Shown: positions 7,510 through 16,493, counted from the first letter of the stretch. The stretch is 64,000 nt of DNA from JAZDEY01 sp043808325 [NCBI: Candidatus Eiseniibacteriota bacterium] (GCA_043808325.1 JAZDEY010000021.1:40950-104949), one strand, 5' to 3'. The notes: a model not told the origin generated them from the sequence alone. Program-made: numbers and translations.

Positions 7510-10277
7510 CACTCTATCCCCATTCCCAGTCTGGCGCTTCTCGGAGCCCCACGCATGCTCGGATCGCTGTACCGCAGAATCGAGTAGAGACTCCTGGCTT
7601 CGTTTACATGGGAGCCCTTGCCCACTGCCGGAGTGGTGCCGGTCTCTGGATCTATCGTGCGCACCGTCCGGTCGTTGAAAACGTTCTCGATGTCGAGATA
7701 GATCTTGGCTCGGGTCCCGCGTCCGAAGTACTTGCTTATCTTGAGGTCCAGGATATTGTCCCAGGGCCCATTCTTGGAATACCGCTTGGCAACTTCTATC
7801 TGGTTCCTGGTCGGCGTATAGGGTTTGCCGCTCTGAACCAGCCACTGGGCGTAAAGGTCCCAATTGCTCGGCATCGTGACGCCCAAGAGCCGGGGATGTT
7901 CGCCTTCCGACATCCTGGCCTGAAACGCCAGGTTGAGCTTGTGGGGTCTATTCCACCAGAGGTATTCCTCGGCGAGGCTTGCCTCCCGTGCGCCGATGTC
8001 ACCGCCCTGCTCCTGGATCAGCTTCAGGGTGTTGGGGTCGGAGCTCTTGCCGGTTGCAATCGAGTAGGTGTAGACGATCGACCCGCCGATGATGTGACTT
8101 ATCTTCTTCTTAACCTCGATTTCGATTCCCCGCGAGCGGGCATAATCCATGTTGCGGTAGATGAACATCTCGCCCACGCCGGGTTTCTCGAAACTTGTAG
8201 AGGTAGGATAGTCGTAGATGTCCTTGTAGAAGAGGGTGAAGTTGGCCGCCACGGTCTCGGTAAACTGATGTCTCGCTCCGATCTCGTACTGCACCGAGAT
8301 CTCGGAATTGAGATTGGGATTCCCGATCAGGGGGAAGAGCTCGCTCGAGATCGAAGAGAGTTTCGAGTATATCCAGATGTAATTCGGCACCTGGGTGAAA
8401 TGCCCGTAGTTGAAGAACAGGTTGTCTCTGTCGGTGATCGGATGGGATATCGCTAACCGCGGACTCAAGTGCCCCTTGTACCTTCGACCGAAGAGCTCAC
8501 GTGTGTCGCGGCGGAAGTTGTCACGCGTGGTCTGGGTGATGGCCAGCCGCGTGGTGTCCGCGATCGCCCGCTCGATCTGCTCGCCCGGGAACCAGTAGTC
8601 GTACCGGAGTCCGAGATCTCCGATCAGGCCCTCGAAGTTGATCTTGTCCTGGACGTAGAGAGCCCCGCTCGCAGGATAGATATGGAAGATGTCGTGAAAC
8701 AGGCCGAGGCTGTCGGGGTCGCTCTTCCAGGGCTGCCTTATTATGATGTACTGGCTGTTTTCGGTAGCCGCGCTCAACCCCGCCTTGACCTGATGGTGGG
8801 TCGGGATTCGGGCGGTTATGTCCCAATTGAGGGTGTAGCTCTCGACGTAGCGATCGTGCCAGAGTTCGGCATCGCCGGTCTCAATGAAGTACGGAGTGTC
8901 GTTGTCGCCCAGCTGCGAGAAATCGTCCGGCTCCTTGTACTCGGTCCAGTGCCTGCCCCCGACGTCGGCATGGACGCAGTTGAAGAAGCGCGAAACCCTC
9001 AGCAGATGGAAAGTGTTCTGGTTGAGGATCTGGTTCCAGGAAAGGGCGAGGCTGTTGGCGTCCTCGGTATAAGTCAGATAATGGTCAAGGCGTCTTGCCC
9101 AGGCGTATTGAAAGCCCGATGTCTCACGAGTAACGTCGTAAGGATCGTACCGCGTATTGCCCTGATCGATCGCGATTGTCTTGGTGAAGGAAAGCGCAAG
9201 CTTGTTGTTTGACGATAGTCTCCAAGTCAGCTTGCCGTATCCCTGCCATTTGTTCTCGGCCCGTGGCGCAAGGTCCTTATATCTTATCTTCATTCCCAGG
9301 AACTTGTCTTCGTAGGATGAGTGCAGCCCGTGCGCGCCGGGGATGTTATTGATCGATGGAAGGTTAGTATCGGTGGCGTTCCCGGAGAGCCCGACGAAGT
9401 AGGTGAATTGTCCGGGGAGCCTGAGACCCATTCGGGGAAGGAGCTTAGAAGTCAAGGGTTCGGGGCCGTCCAGCCCCGCCTCGAAGCTATCGGTGTTCCA
9501 ATAGTCCAGGTCGGTTCGCTTGAGCGGCATGTGATCGACCGAGTATTCAAGGTAACCCTTGGTCTTGGATCCACCCTCCTTAAGTTTCACATCGACGATT
9601 CCGGAGAGCGCCTGGCCGTACTCGGCGCTGTAGCCGCCGGTGATCACATCCATCTCGGCGACCGATCTTGCACTGACCGAGAGCAGCGACGACTTGCCGG
9701 AGATCAAGTCCTTCATCCTTACGCCATCAATGATGTAGAGAGTCTCGTCGGCCCGGCCGCCTCTTATGTGGATCTCATCGTCGCTGTTTATCACGCCCGC
9801 CTGAAGACTGACCACGTCCTGAATGTCCTTTGCAGGCATCGTCCTGAGTTCATCCTGGGAGATCGACCTCACGGTTGAGGGAACATCCACTTCCACCATC
9901 GGCCGCTCGGCGGTCACAAGCACTTCCTTGGCGGTCCGCAAGACCGTCTTGAGGAGTTTGAAGTCGACCTGCGTGGTCGCGTAAGCTTCCACCAAGATGG
10001 AATCCTGCTGGCGCGGCTCGTAGCCCATGTAGGATGCCTTGACCGAATGCCTGCCTTCCGGCACGTTCTTGATGAAGAAGGAGCCGTCCTGCATGGATAT
10101 GGCGCCCTGGGTCGTCCCCACGACCAGGACGTTCGCGAAGGGAAGGGCGTCCTTGGTGGTTGCATCGAGCACCTTGCCACCGATGTTTCCGGGAGCAGCG
10201 GCCGCAGGCGCAACAATGAGTGCGACTGAGATGGAAGCAAGGAGCGATACTAGTACTAGCGCTGATAGTCGCTGCAT
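7506..10277 (-). CDS. TonB-dependent outer-membrane receptor
   Basis: This 923-residue receptor has a signal peptide (MQRLSALVLVSLLASISVAL). Residues about 30-115 form a carboxypeptidase-regulatory-like beta-sandwich (GNIGGKVLDATTKDALPFANV). A plug domain follows (QDELRTMPAKDIQDVVSLQ, then EIHIRGGRADETLYIIDGV). The rest is a long outer-membrane barrel that ends in an aromatic residue (GMGIEW). Such receptors import large or scarce nutrients using TonB energy; the substrate cannot be read from sequence. ATG 10277 is chosen because the signal peptide starts there. The open frame reaching 10367 lies close to the promoter at 10371-10399. It is the first gene of a cluster with PorV-like, NHL and FlgD-tailed proteins. 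Confidence 0.88.
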   Translation of the reverse strand: MQRLSALVLVSLLASISVALIVAPAAAAPGNIGGKVLDATTKDALPFANVLVVGTTQGAISMQDGSFFIKNVPEGRHSVKASYMGYEPRQQDSILVEAYATTQVDFKLLKTVLRTAKEVLVTAERPMVEVDVPSTVRSISQDELRTMPAKDIQDVVSLQAGVINSDDEIHIRGGRADETLYIIDGVRMKDLISGKSSLLSVSARSVAEMDVITGGYSAEYGQALSGIVDVKLKEGGSKTKGYLEYSVDHMPLKRTDLDYWNTDSFEAGLDGPEPLTSKLLPRMGLRLPGQFTYFVGLSGNATDTNLPSINNIPGAHGLHSSYEDKFLGMKIRYKDLAPRAENKWQGYGKLTWRLSSNNKLALSFTKTIAIDQGNTRYDPYDVTRETSGFQYAWARRLDHYLTYTEDANSLALSWNQILNQNTFHLLRVSRFFNCVHADVGGRHWTEYKEPDDFSQLGDNDTPYFIETGDAELWHDRYVESYTLNWDITARIPTHHQVKAGLSAATENSQYIIIRQPWKSDPDSLGLFHDIFHIYPASGALYVQDKINFEGLIGDLGLRYDYWFPGEQIERAIADTTRLAITQTTRDNFRRDTRELFGRRYKGHLSPRLAISHPITDRDNLFFNYGHFTQVPNYIWIYSKLSSISSELFPLIGNPNLNSEISVQYEIGARHQFTETVAANFTLFYKDIYDYPTSTSFEKPGVGEMFIYRNMDYARSRGIEIEVKKKISHIIGGSIVYTYSIATGKSSDPNTLKLIQEQGGDIGAREASLAEEYLWWNRPHKLNLAFQARMSEGEHPRLLGVTMPSNWDLYAQWLVQSGKPYTPTRNQIEVAKRYSKNGPWDNILDLKISKYFGRGTRAKIYLDIENVFNDRTVRTIDPETGTTPAVGKGSHVNEARSLYSILRYSDPSMRGAPRSARLGMGIEW

Positions 10278-10370
10278 TTTCTGCCCGCCTACCTCACTGT
10301 CTTGCGCGTTACCGCGCACCGACCTACCGAAGGTCTGCGACCCATCGAGGGTTTGAAGTCCGAGCACTTG

Positions 10371-10399
10371 ATCTTAATTTGGGATCAATCCCCAGTCAA
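10371..10399 (-). promoter_or_regulatory. Promoter of the TonB-receptor operon with palindrome in its spacer
   Basis: On the minus strand, TTGACT (10399-10394), 17 bases and TAAGAT (10376-10371) form a good sigma-70-type promoter. The spacer holds the palindrome GGGATCAATCCC at 10381-10392. A repressor bound there would block RNA polymerase directly. Confidence 0.65.
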
Positions 10400-10457
10400 C
10401 AGTGAAGTTAGATTTTGGTTGCAGCCTTCGGACCCGCGCGGGCCGCACCGGATTCCT

Positions 10458-10485
10458 TTGACAGTTTCAGTGGTTGTGGTAAGAT
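10458..10485 (+). promoter_or_regulatory. Sigma-70-type promoter facing the MscS-like remnant
   Basis: TTGACA (10458-10463), 16 bases and TAAGAT (10480-10485). It is divergent from the TonB-operon promoter and precedes a clear ribosome site at about 10492-10497. Confidence 0.6.
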
Positions 10486-10505
10486 TGGCTCGGAGGTAAC
10501 ATCGA

Positions 10506-10730
10506 ATGCAGGGACTGCTCCCGGGGATCATCTCGCCCTGGATCAAGGGTCCGATCGTTTTTGCGGTCTGGACTGTCGGGCTAATTGTCGTTATGCGAGT
10601 GACTTACAGCCGACTCAAGCGGCTGGCCGGGCGTACCCGGACCCACCTTGACGACATCATCCTGAGAGCCCTGGGCGTCCCCCTGGTGAGAGGAAGGTAT
10701 CGTGATTCCATTCCCGATAAGGAGTCTTGA
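10506..10730 (+). pseudogene. Truncated MscS-like mechanosensitive channel, N-terminal remnant
   Basis: A 74-codon frame with an intact promoter and ribosome site (CGGAGGTAACATCGA before the ATG). It encodes one transmembrane helix (GPIVFAVWTVGLIVVMRVTY) followed by LKRLAGRTRTHLDDIILRAL. That segment matches the linker just before the pore helices of small MscS-family channels (R-T-x-x-x-L-D-D). The frame then runs into unrelated sequence and stops, so the pore and beta domain are missing. Reading on after the TGA stop gives only nine codons and no channel sequence. It is best seen as the expressed stump of a decayed channel gene. A short functional membrane peptide is less likely. Confidence 0.5.
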
Positions 10731-10816
10731 CATAAAACGCGAGGACTTGCTGCTCCTTAGGCAGAGCTCCCCATCCTGATAGGCTAGTCTTGAGAGGTAG
10801 GCAAGGAGGTGGTGTG

Positions 10817-11302
10817 ATGGAATTCAAGGTCGGGCAGGATATCGTCTATCCCAAGTACGGCGTCGGAAAGATCTTGGAAATCAAGGCGAAGGCACTTCCT
10901 GAGGGTCGAACCATGGGCGTCCTGATCAGGTTCCCTGCGAGGCACATGGAGGTCTGGGTACCTGAGGAACGCCTGAGACTCACCAAGGTACGAAAGCCGG
11001 TCAACAAGGGCCAGGCGAGGAAGATCTATAGCATACTCAAACGGCGGGCAAGCTTCAGGACGTCGTCGAAGGCGAAGGAGCGTGCTCAGTTCTACAAGGA
11101 TAAGGTGCTCTCCGGCGATCCGGTCGAGCTGGCCGAGGCCGTCCGCGACCTGGCGCGGCTGTCGATCCGGAAATCACTCAATGTGAGGGAGGCCGAGATA
11201 GCTAATGCGGCCTTACGAACCCTTGTGAGGGAGCTGGCGCTTGCGACCGGGAAGGACATCGAAGTTGTTAGAGGGGAACTGGACGACATCCTTTATCGTT
11301 AG
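10817..11302 (+). CDS. carD: CarD/CdnL-family transcriptional regulator
   Basis: A 161-residue protein that opens with FKVGQDIVYPKYGVGKILEI, the RNA-polymerase-interacting domain shared by CarD, CdnL and the TRCF N-terminus. The C-terminal two thirds is helical and basic, including LRDLARLSIRKSLNVREAE-type text, as expected for the DNA-minor-groove domain. Proteins of this family bind the RNAP beta subunit and stabilise open complexes at many promoters. ATG 10817 is used because AAGGAGGTGGTGTG stands before it; the frame is open to 10790. The gene is monocistronic between the MscS remnant and a converging operon. Confidence 0.88.
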   Translation: MEFKVGQDIVYPKYGVGKILEIKAKALPEGRTMGVLIRFPARHMEVWVPEERLRLTKVRKPVNKGQARKIYSILKRRASFRTSSKAKERAQFYKDKVLSGDPVELAEAVRDLARLSIRKSLNVREAEIANAALRTLVRELALATGKDIEVVRGELDDILYR

Positions 11303-11350
11303 CAGTCCCCCTCTTGTCACGGGCTACAAGGCCTGCCGGATCCCCCGGAC

Positions 11351-11935
11351 CTAACGGGCAATCCCCGGTACCTTCTTCTCCTCCACGGGTGTCCAGATCT
11401 CGGTCACCAGCTTCTCCTTCGGGGTCTTTGCCGGATCGTTCCAGTAGATCTCGAGCGGGAAACCCTCGGTCTTGTATTGATTACGCTTGGCCCAGTCGAA
11501 GAGCAGCTTGTAAGTGTCGTTGATCTTCTCGTACGGCCCGATATGGTATGTGTATGCCACAGTGGCGACGTCCGAATACTGGAAGGTCATCCTGTCAAGC
11601 TGGGCCTGGCCCAGAGGTCCGGGATACGCCACCGGAATCATCACCTCCCACAGGAGGTCGGCCTGAGCGGTGTTCTCGGGGCTGTTGAAGAACATGCACA
11701 TCACCGGACCGGCGACCGCATAACCGCCTCGGTCGACTTCGCCGATAAGTTTCGGCATAACGGTCGATATGTCGGTGAACGGGCCCTTGTGTTTCATCAC
11801 CGCCACGGTGCGGGGCTCGGTCTTCTTGATAAGAATCTTGGTCGCGGGCTGGCCTTTGTCCTCGGCGTACACCGATGCGGCCATCGAAAATGCTGCAAGC
11901 AACAAAATCAGGACTGCGATCTTGGCGTTTCTCAT
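11351..11935 (-). CDS. Exported GyrI-like small-molecule-binding domain protein
   Basis: A 194-residue protein with a signal peptide (MRNAKIAVLILLLAAFSMAASVYA). The mature part (RTVAVMKHKGPFTDISTVMPKL ... VATVAYTYHIGPYEKINDTYKLLFDW ... FPLEIYWND) has the duplicated fold signature of GyrI-like/AraC effector-binding domains. Exported stand-alone versions are known but poorly characterised. The start overlaps the stop of the upstream M16 gene as ATGA, with GAGGAGGTGCC before it, so translation is coupled to the peptidase operon. It could bind a ligand or peptide produced by that pair; this is inference. Confidence 0.72.
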   Translation of the reverse strand: MRNAKIAVLILLLAAFSMAASVYAEDKGQPATKILIKKTEPRTVAVMKHKGPFTDISTVMPKLIGEVDRGGYAVAGPVMCMFFNSPENTAQADLLWEVMIPVAYPGPLGQAQLDRMTFQYSDVATVAYTYHIGPYEKINDTYKLLFDWAKRNQYKTEGFPLEIYWNDPAKTPKEKLVTEIWTPVEEKKVPGIAR

Positions 11936-13368
11936 TCTGCGGGCACCTCCTCCTCTTGTATCTTGATCACGTTGACTTCTCCAAAATCCTTCAACGGTCT
12001 GTCGAAGAGATCCTGGTTGCCGATCACGAGAATGGTGAGGCCGTCGGGATGCAAGCACTGGTTCCCAACGCGCTTAATGTCCTCGAGGGTCGCCGCTTGA
12101 TATGCCTTGAACTCGCGCTCCAGGGTATCAAGGGGCAGCCCGGTGATGTCGTACCATACGAGGCGATCGACTATCCGCGGGCTTGACTCATAGTCGAAAA
12201 CCTGCTGGTTTATGAACGAGTCCTTAGCAGTCGTCACCTCCTCGTTGCTCGGACCCTGATTCTCCATCTTTTCGATCTGTTCCTCGATAATTGTAAGGGC
12301 GCGCATCGCGGCATCGCTCCGCGTCTGGCAAGACGCCGTGAAAAGGCCGTAACCCCAGGGGCTATCGCCGAATCTTGCGCCCGCGCTGTAGGCAAGGCCT
12401 TCATCGCTTCGCACGCGCTTGATGATCCAGGAAGTGAAACTGCCACTGCCCAGGATCCAATTCATTATCTCGGCGCGCGGCAGGTCCGGGTTCGCGCTGT
12501 TCATACCCATGTGGCCGACAAAGATGTAAGCCTGGTTCAAGTCCTTGTAGATGTAATTGACGGATGGGACGGCCTCATATTTCATCTCCGGAATCACCGG
12601 CGTCTCCCCACCCGGCTGCCAGGCTGCAAGGACGCGGCCCAGCCTATCGAGAGCCTCCTGGCGCGTTATGTCGCCCGAAATGCCGATCACCGCGTTGTTG
12701 GGTCTCACGTACTTACTGTAGAATTCCACCACGTCTTCCCGCGGGATCGAGCTCACTGTCGCGATCGTTGCCTCGCGGCCGGCAGGATGGTTCCTGTAGA
12801 TCAGCTTGGCGAATTCCCTGCGGCCGAGTTCGTCCGGCTCGTCGGCTTTCCTCCTGATCTCTTCAATCATCGACTTCTTCTGGAGATCGATCTGAGCCGG
12901 GTCGAAAGCAGGGTTGATCAATAGGTCCGAGAACATCTCCAGCACCCTGTCCATGTCCTTGGTGAGGAAGTTCGCCGATATCTGGCCGACGTAAGGGCCC
13001 GAATATGACTCGATCGATGCACCGATGAACTCCAGCTCGTCATCCAGAGCGCCCTTGCTCAGGCTCTTGCTGCCGCCGTTTCGGACTGCCCAACCCGCCA
13101 ATTCATTGAGCCCGGTCTCCTCCTCCGGAGGGAAGCCGGTCCTGAACTTGATCACAATATTGACCACCGGGATCTCGTGGTCCTCAAGCAAGTATCCGTG
13201 CAAACCGTTTGCGAAAACCAGAGTGTCGATCTCAGGGGTTTTGAACTCGATCGGAGGGAACTTGAGCTGCTTGGGCACAGCCCCAAAAGAGGTCGCGGCC
13301 GAAAGCAGCACGAAGGCGAGAACCAATGCGAGCCGACCTTTTCCGTTTAGGGCTTTCTTACTTTCCAC
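11932..13368 (-). CDS. M16-family peptidase homologue without the zinc motif (partner subunit)
   Basis: A 478-residue exported protein of the insulinase/M16 family. The position where active members carry HxxEH reads LNELAGWAVRNGG, so the zinc ligands are absent. Later M16 features are kept (DVVEFYSKYVRPNNAVIGISGD and GLAYSAGARFGDSPWGYGLFTA, including the R/Y-type substrate-binding region). Two-subunit M16 enzymes pair one catalytic and one inactive chain, and the upstream gene is the catalytic one. The start is a GTG that overlaps the upstream stop by 11 bases, with AGGAGGCCCAAG before it. A signal segment (LALVLAFVLLSAATSFG) places it in the periplasm. Confidence 0.82.
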   Translation of the reverse strand: MESKKALNGKGRLALVLAFVLLSAATSFGAVPKQLKFPPIEFKTPEIDTLVFANGLHGYLLEDHEIPVVNIVIKFRTGFPPEEETGLNELAGWAVRNGGSKSLSKGALDDELEFIGASIESYSGPYVGQISANFLTKDMDRVLEMFSDLLINPAFDPAQIDLQKKSMIEEIRRKADEPDELGRREFAKLIYRNHPAGREATIATVSSIPREDVVEFYSKYVRPNNAVIGISGDITRQEALDRLGRVLAAWQPGGETPVIPEMKYEAVPSVNYIYKDLNQAYIFVGHMGMNSANPDLPRAEIMNWILGSGSFTSWIIKRVRSDEGLAYSAGARFGDSPWGYGLFTASCQTRSDAAMRALTIIEEQIEKMENQGPSNEEVTTAKDSFINQQVFDYESSPRIVDRLVWYDITGLPLDTLEREFKAYQAATLEDIKRVGNQCLHPDGLTILVIGNQDLFDRPLKDFGEVNVIKIQEEEVPAE

Positions 13369-15298
13369 CTTGGGCCTCCTTCTCGCCTTGCCCGGACTTC
13401 GGCTGGGCGGCCTTCATCCTCTTTGTAAGCTCCTTGGCGAGCTGCTCGCGCTCCTCGGGACCCATGGCCTGGAATTTCTGGAACAGCTCACGTTGCTCGG
13501 CCTCAGGGAGGCTGCGCACGTAGCTCATCAGGGCCTTCATGTCTATCTCTTCAGGCTCGCCTCCGGCTTCCTTCTTTTCCTCAATCTTGACCAGCGTGGC
13601 CACGGTCCGATTCTCGGGTGTAAGGTATTGCTTGGCCACATAGGAGACGTCTTCCGGCTTCACCTGCTTTATCTTCTCGAGGTCTTCGAGATAGGTGCGC
13701 CAATCACCCCGCGAAATCGCATTGAACCCTATGTTGAAAGCGATGCCCAGATTGTTTCCTAGGGTTCGAACCATCGCAGCATCGATTTTGTTCCTGATGC
13801 GCTGCATCTCGCGTTCGCTGGGAGGTTCGTTTTGGATGACCTCTATCTCTGCATATATGGCTTTCTCGACTTCTTCCGCGGTGTGAGGATATCTTGGGGC
13901 CGCATCTATCATCAGCAGGTTATCCAGCTTCTCTCCGGGACCGTTGGAAACCTCGGGCGCCTCGGACGTAAGCTGAAGTTCCTGGTAAATCTTCTTGTAA
14001 AGCCGGGATGTACGCCCGGACCCCAGCACCTCCATCAGAGCCTTGAGTGGGTAGCTGTCCGGGTGAGGAGTGGCGGGAATGTGGTATCCGATCAAGACCC
14101 GCGGGTTGGCGGTGTGCTCGACCGTCACTCGCCTTTCACCTTTCTGTTTAGGCTCCTGAGTGATCAGAGGTGCTATCGGTGCCTGGCGCGGGATTCTGCC
14201 GAAGTATCTTGTCGCCATCCGCCTTACAGTGTTGACATCCACGTCACCCACCAGGATGGCCACGGCATTGTTGGGCGCATAGAAATGTCCAAAATAGGAT
14301 TCGAGTTCGGGGCGCGTCACGTCCTGGATATCGCTCATCCAACCGATCACGGACCGTCTGTAAGGGCTTGCCTGGAAAGCGGCGGCCAGAAACGTATCGA
14401 AGAGCTGCTCGTCAGGGTCGTTCTCGCCGAGTCTTCGTTCCTCGGCCACCACGTCCCGCTCCTGGTAGAGCTCTCTGAAGATAGGATTGGCAAACCGGTC
14501 CGATTCCACCGACATCCAGAGCTCCAGCCTGTTGGATGGTAGATAAACGATGTAGGCGGTCAGGTCGTTTGCCGTGAAGGCGTTGAGCATCCTGCCGCCT
14601 TCCCGGAGATAGATGTCCCAGAACTCCTCCTTGACAATCAGGCTACTGTGCTCCCGCTGGACCTGAGCAAGCTCCATCTGGAGCCGCTTGGAGGCCAGGT
14701 AGCGGTCGTAGTAGTCAACGCCGCTATCCTCAATCAGGGTCGGGTAGCGCCCGGCCTCTTCCGGCATCTGCTTTCTGGCCTCGAGGGCGGAAACCAAAGC
14801 CTCCAGTTCCTTGAGTTTGTCGCTGCCGATCTCGTGCTTGAGGTCCTCCGGGAAGGATGAGACGATGCCTCTTACGAAATCATCATAGATCTCGAGCCGC
14901 CAGTTGCCGATCTGCCGGCGGGTGTCGGCGAGAGCGATCGCGAGATCGTCTTCCTTCTCAAGGTATTTCTTCTCTTTGGCATAGCTTAAGGTCCCGATCT
15001 TCTTGGTGCCCTTAAAGAGCATATGTTCGAGGATGTGGGAGATCCCGGTCACGCCGTCCCACTCGTTTATGCTGCCGACATTGAAGCCGATCGCGGCGAA
15101 AAAGACCGGTGCCACGGGCCGCTCGACCACGACGAATCTCATGCCGTTCGCCAGCGTGAATTCCTTGACCTTATCCTCGAGGGTTTGGGAACCGATGATC
15201 GAGGGGGTAGCCACCGTGAATGCCGTGACTGTGAGGAGAGCCAGGATTGGAAGGATCCTTGTGAAGATCCGGTTCTTCGGGCCGTTACTTCGTTCCAT
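13358..15298 (-). CDS. M16-family zinc metallopeptidase, catalytic subunit
   Basis: A 646-residue exported peptidase. The inverted zinc motif is intact as HILEH (His88, Glu91, His92), and a downstream acidic region (RELYQERDVVAEERR) supplies the third ligand. Between them lies an unusually long, charged, coiled-coil-like insertion of about 100 residues (from KEKKYLEKEDDLAIALADTR to about residue 215). The C-terminal M16C domain is present, and a Lys/Glu-rich tail ends the chain. It should act in the periplasm on peptides, together with the zinc-less partner encoded next. An ATG with AAAGGAGCGGAA before it fixes the start. The promoter lies at 15377-15405. Confidence 0.87.
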   Translation of the reverse strand: MERSNGPKNRIFTRILPILALLTVTAFTVATPSIIGSQTLEDKVKEFTLANGMRFVVVERPVAPVFFAAIGFNVGSINEWDGVTGISHILEHMLFKGTKKIGTLSYAKEKKYLEKEDDLAIALADTRRQIGNWRLEIYDDFVRGIVSSFPEDLKHEIGSDKLKELEALVSALEARKQMPEEAGRYPTLIEDSGVDYYDRYLASKRLQMELAQVQREHSSLIVKEEFWDIYLREGGRMLNAFTANDLTAYIVYLPSNRLELWMSVESDRFANPIFRELYQERDVVAEERRLGENDPDEQLFDTFLAAAFQASPYRRSVIGWMSDIQDVTRPELESYFGHFYAPNNAVAILVGDVDVNTVRRMATRYFGRIPRQAPIAPLITQEPKQKGERRVTVEHTANPRVLIGYHIPATPHPDSYPLKALMEVLGSGRTSRLYKKIYQELQLTSEAPEVSNGPGEKLDNLLMIDAAPRYPHTAEEVEKAIYAEIEVIQNEPPSEREMQRIRNKIDAAMVRTLGNNLGIAFNIGFNAISRGDWRTYLEDLEKIKQVKPEDVSYVAKQYLTPENRTVATLVKIEEKKEAGGEPEEIDMKALMSYVRSLPEAEQRELFQKFQAMGPEEREQLAKELTKRMKAAQPKSGQGEKEAQGGK

Positions 15299-15376
15299 TT
15301 CCGCTCCTTTCGATTGGTGCTTCCGTTGTGTAAGAACCTTGTCCGGCCTTACCCACCTGCGAAGTGTAACCTAGTG

Positions 15377-15405
15377 ATTATACTTTTTGGGGTGGGTGCG
15401 GGCAA
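15377..15405 (-). promoter_or_regulatory. Promoter of the M16 peptidase operon
   Basis: On the minus strand, TTGCCC (15405-15400), 17 bases and a perfect TATAAT (15382-15377). The transcript would start about 75 bases before the peptidase ATG. Confidence 0.65.
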
Positions 15406-15425
15406 GCGAAGTTTGGAATCAAGTA

Positions 15426-15454
15426 TTGATTGAAATCCCGGATGCGGGTAAGCT
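15426..15454 (+). promoter_or_regulatory. Weak candidate promoter for the TGS-domain GTPase
   Basis: TTGATT (15426-15431), 17 bases and TAAGCT (15449-15454), just upstream of the GTPase start at 15472. The -10 match is poor. Confidence 0.3.
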
Positions 15455-15471
15455 TAGAACGGTGACCTAAA

Positions 15472-16464
15472 ATGCCTGCAAATCTGACACCGCAGTACCT
15501 TGCTGCCGAACAGAAGTACAGGGAGGCCAAAACGCCTCAGGAGAAGATCCGGGCGCTTCGGGAGATGTTCTCCGTCATGCCCAAGCACAAGGGAACCGAT
15601 CGGCTCCAGGGGGACGTCAAGCGGAAGATCGCGAAACTGACCGAGGAGCTGGAGCATGTCAAGAAGTCGAGCGGCAAACGGTACAACGAGTCGGTGCCCC
15701 GGGAGGGTGCGGGGCAGATAGTCCTGCTCGGGCCGCCGAATTCGGGCAAGAGCAGCCTCATCGATCGGCTCACCCACGCCACCCCCGAGATCGGGCCCTA
15801 TCCGTTCACTACCAAGAAGGCGCTTCCCGCGATGATGCCCTATGAGGATATCCAGATTCAGATGGTGGACATGCCGCCCATCACCGAGACCGTTTACGAG
15901 GGATGGCTCGCCAACATCGTCCGCGAGTGCGATCTTGTGCTGCTTGTTGTCGGAGTCGACGAACTCGATCCCGACGGTTCCCTGAAGGTGATCTACAAGC
16001 ACATGGCGGATGCGGGCGTATTCTTTACGGGCCAGGATGTTGCGGAGGAGGATGCCTCCGGCTATCGATCGATCACGAAGAAATCGCTCCTCGCGCTCAA
16101 CAAGGCCGATCTTGGGGAGGCCGGCATCGTCAGGGACCTGATACGGCCTGTCGTGGGCGATGTCCCCATCTACGAGGTCTCCTGTACATCGGGCCTGGGA
16201 CTGGAGAACCTGCGTCAAGTTATCTACCAAGGACTCTCGATCGTCCGCGTGTACACCAAAGTGCCCGGCAAGAAGGCGGACCTATCAAAACCCTACGTTG
16301 TCAAGCGAGGAACCACGGTGTTTGAGATCGCGCGGGTGATCCACAAGGATTTCGCCGAGCGCTTGAGATTCGCTCGCGTCTGGGGCCATGCCCGATTCGA
16401 GGGTCAGCCCGTCGAGAAGGGCTACGTCCTCGAGGACAGGGACATAATCGAGATCCATATATGA
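15472..16464 (+). CDS. DRG/Obg-like GTPase with C-terminal TGS domain
   Basis: A 330-residue GTP-binding protein. The P-loop is GPPNSGKSS (residues 87-95). The switch region carries IGPYPFTTKKA, the G3 site reads VDMPPI in place of DxxG, and G4 is NKAD. The last 75 residues form a TGS domain (KPYVVKRGTTVFEIARVIHKDF ... LEDRDIIEIHI). The arrangement matches the DRG/Obg superfamily, whose members act around ribosomes or RNA. The N-terminal 80 residues are helical and highly charged. The ribosome site is weak (GGTGACCTAAA). Its stop overlaps a possible ATG of the serpin frame, so the two genes are probably one transcript although their functions look unrelated. Confidence 0.85.
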   Translation: MPANLTPQYLAAEQKYREAKTPQEKIRALREMFSVMPKHKGTDRLQGDVKRKIAKLTEELEHVKKSSGKRYNESVPREGAGQIVLLGPPNSGKSSLIDRLTHATPEIGPYPFTTKKALPAMMPYEDIQIQMVDMPPITETVYEGWLANIVRECDLVLLVVGVDELDPDGSLKVIYKHMADAGVFFTGQDVAEEDASGYRSITKKSLLALNKADLGEAGIVRDLIRPVVGDVPIYEVSCTSGLGLENLRQVIYQGLSIVRVYTKVPGKKADLSKPYVVKRGTTVFEIARVIHKDFAERLRFARVWGHARFEGQPVEKGYVLEDRDIIEIHI

Positions 16465-16493
16465 GTCGATACATAAGTCGATGGAGGTGCGCC

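Noticed and set aside
7488-8456. 322-codon plus-strand open frame
   Set aside because: It is antisense to the barrel of the TonB receptor.
10727-10732. TTGACA upstream of carD as its promoter
   Set aside because: No acceptable -10 box lies 16-18 bases downstream.
10721-10760. TGA ending the MscS-like frame, considered as a second recoded UGA
   Set aside because: Reading on gives nine unrelated codons and then TAG; no channel sequence and no hairpin follow.
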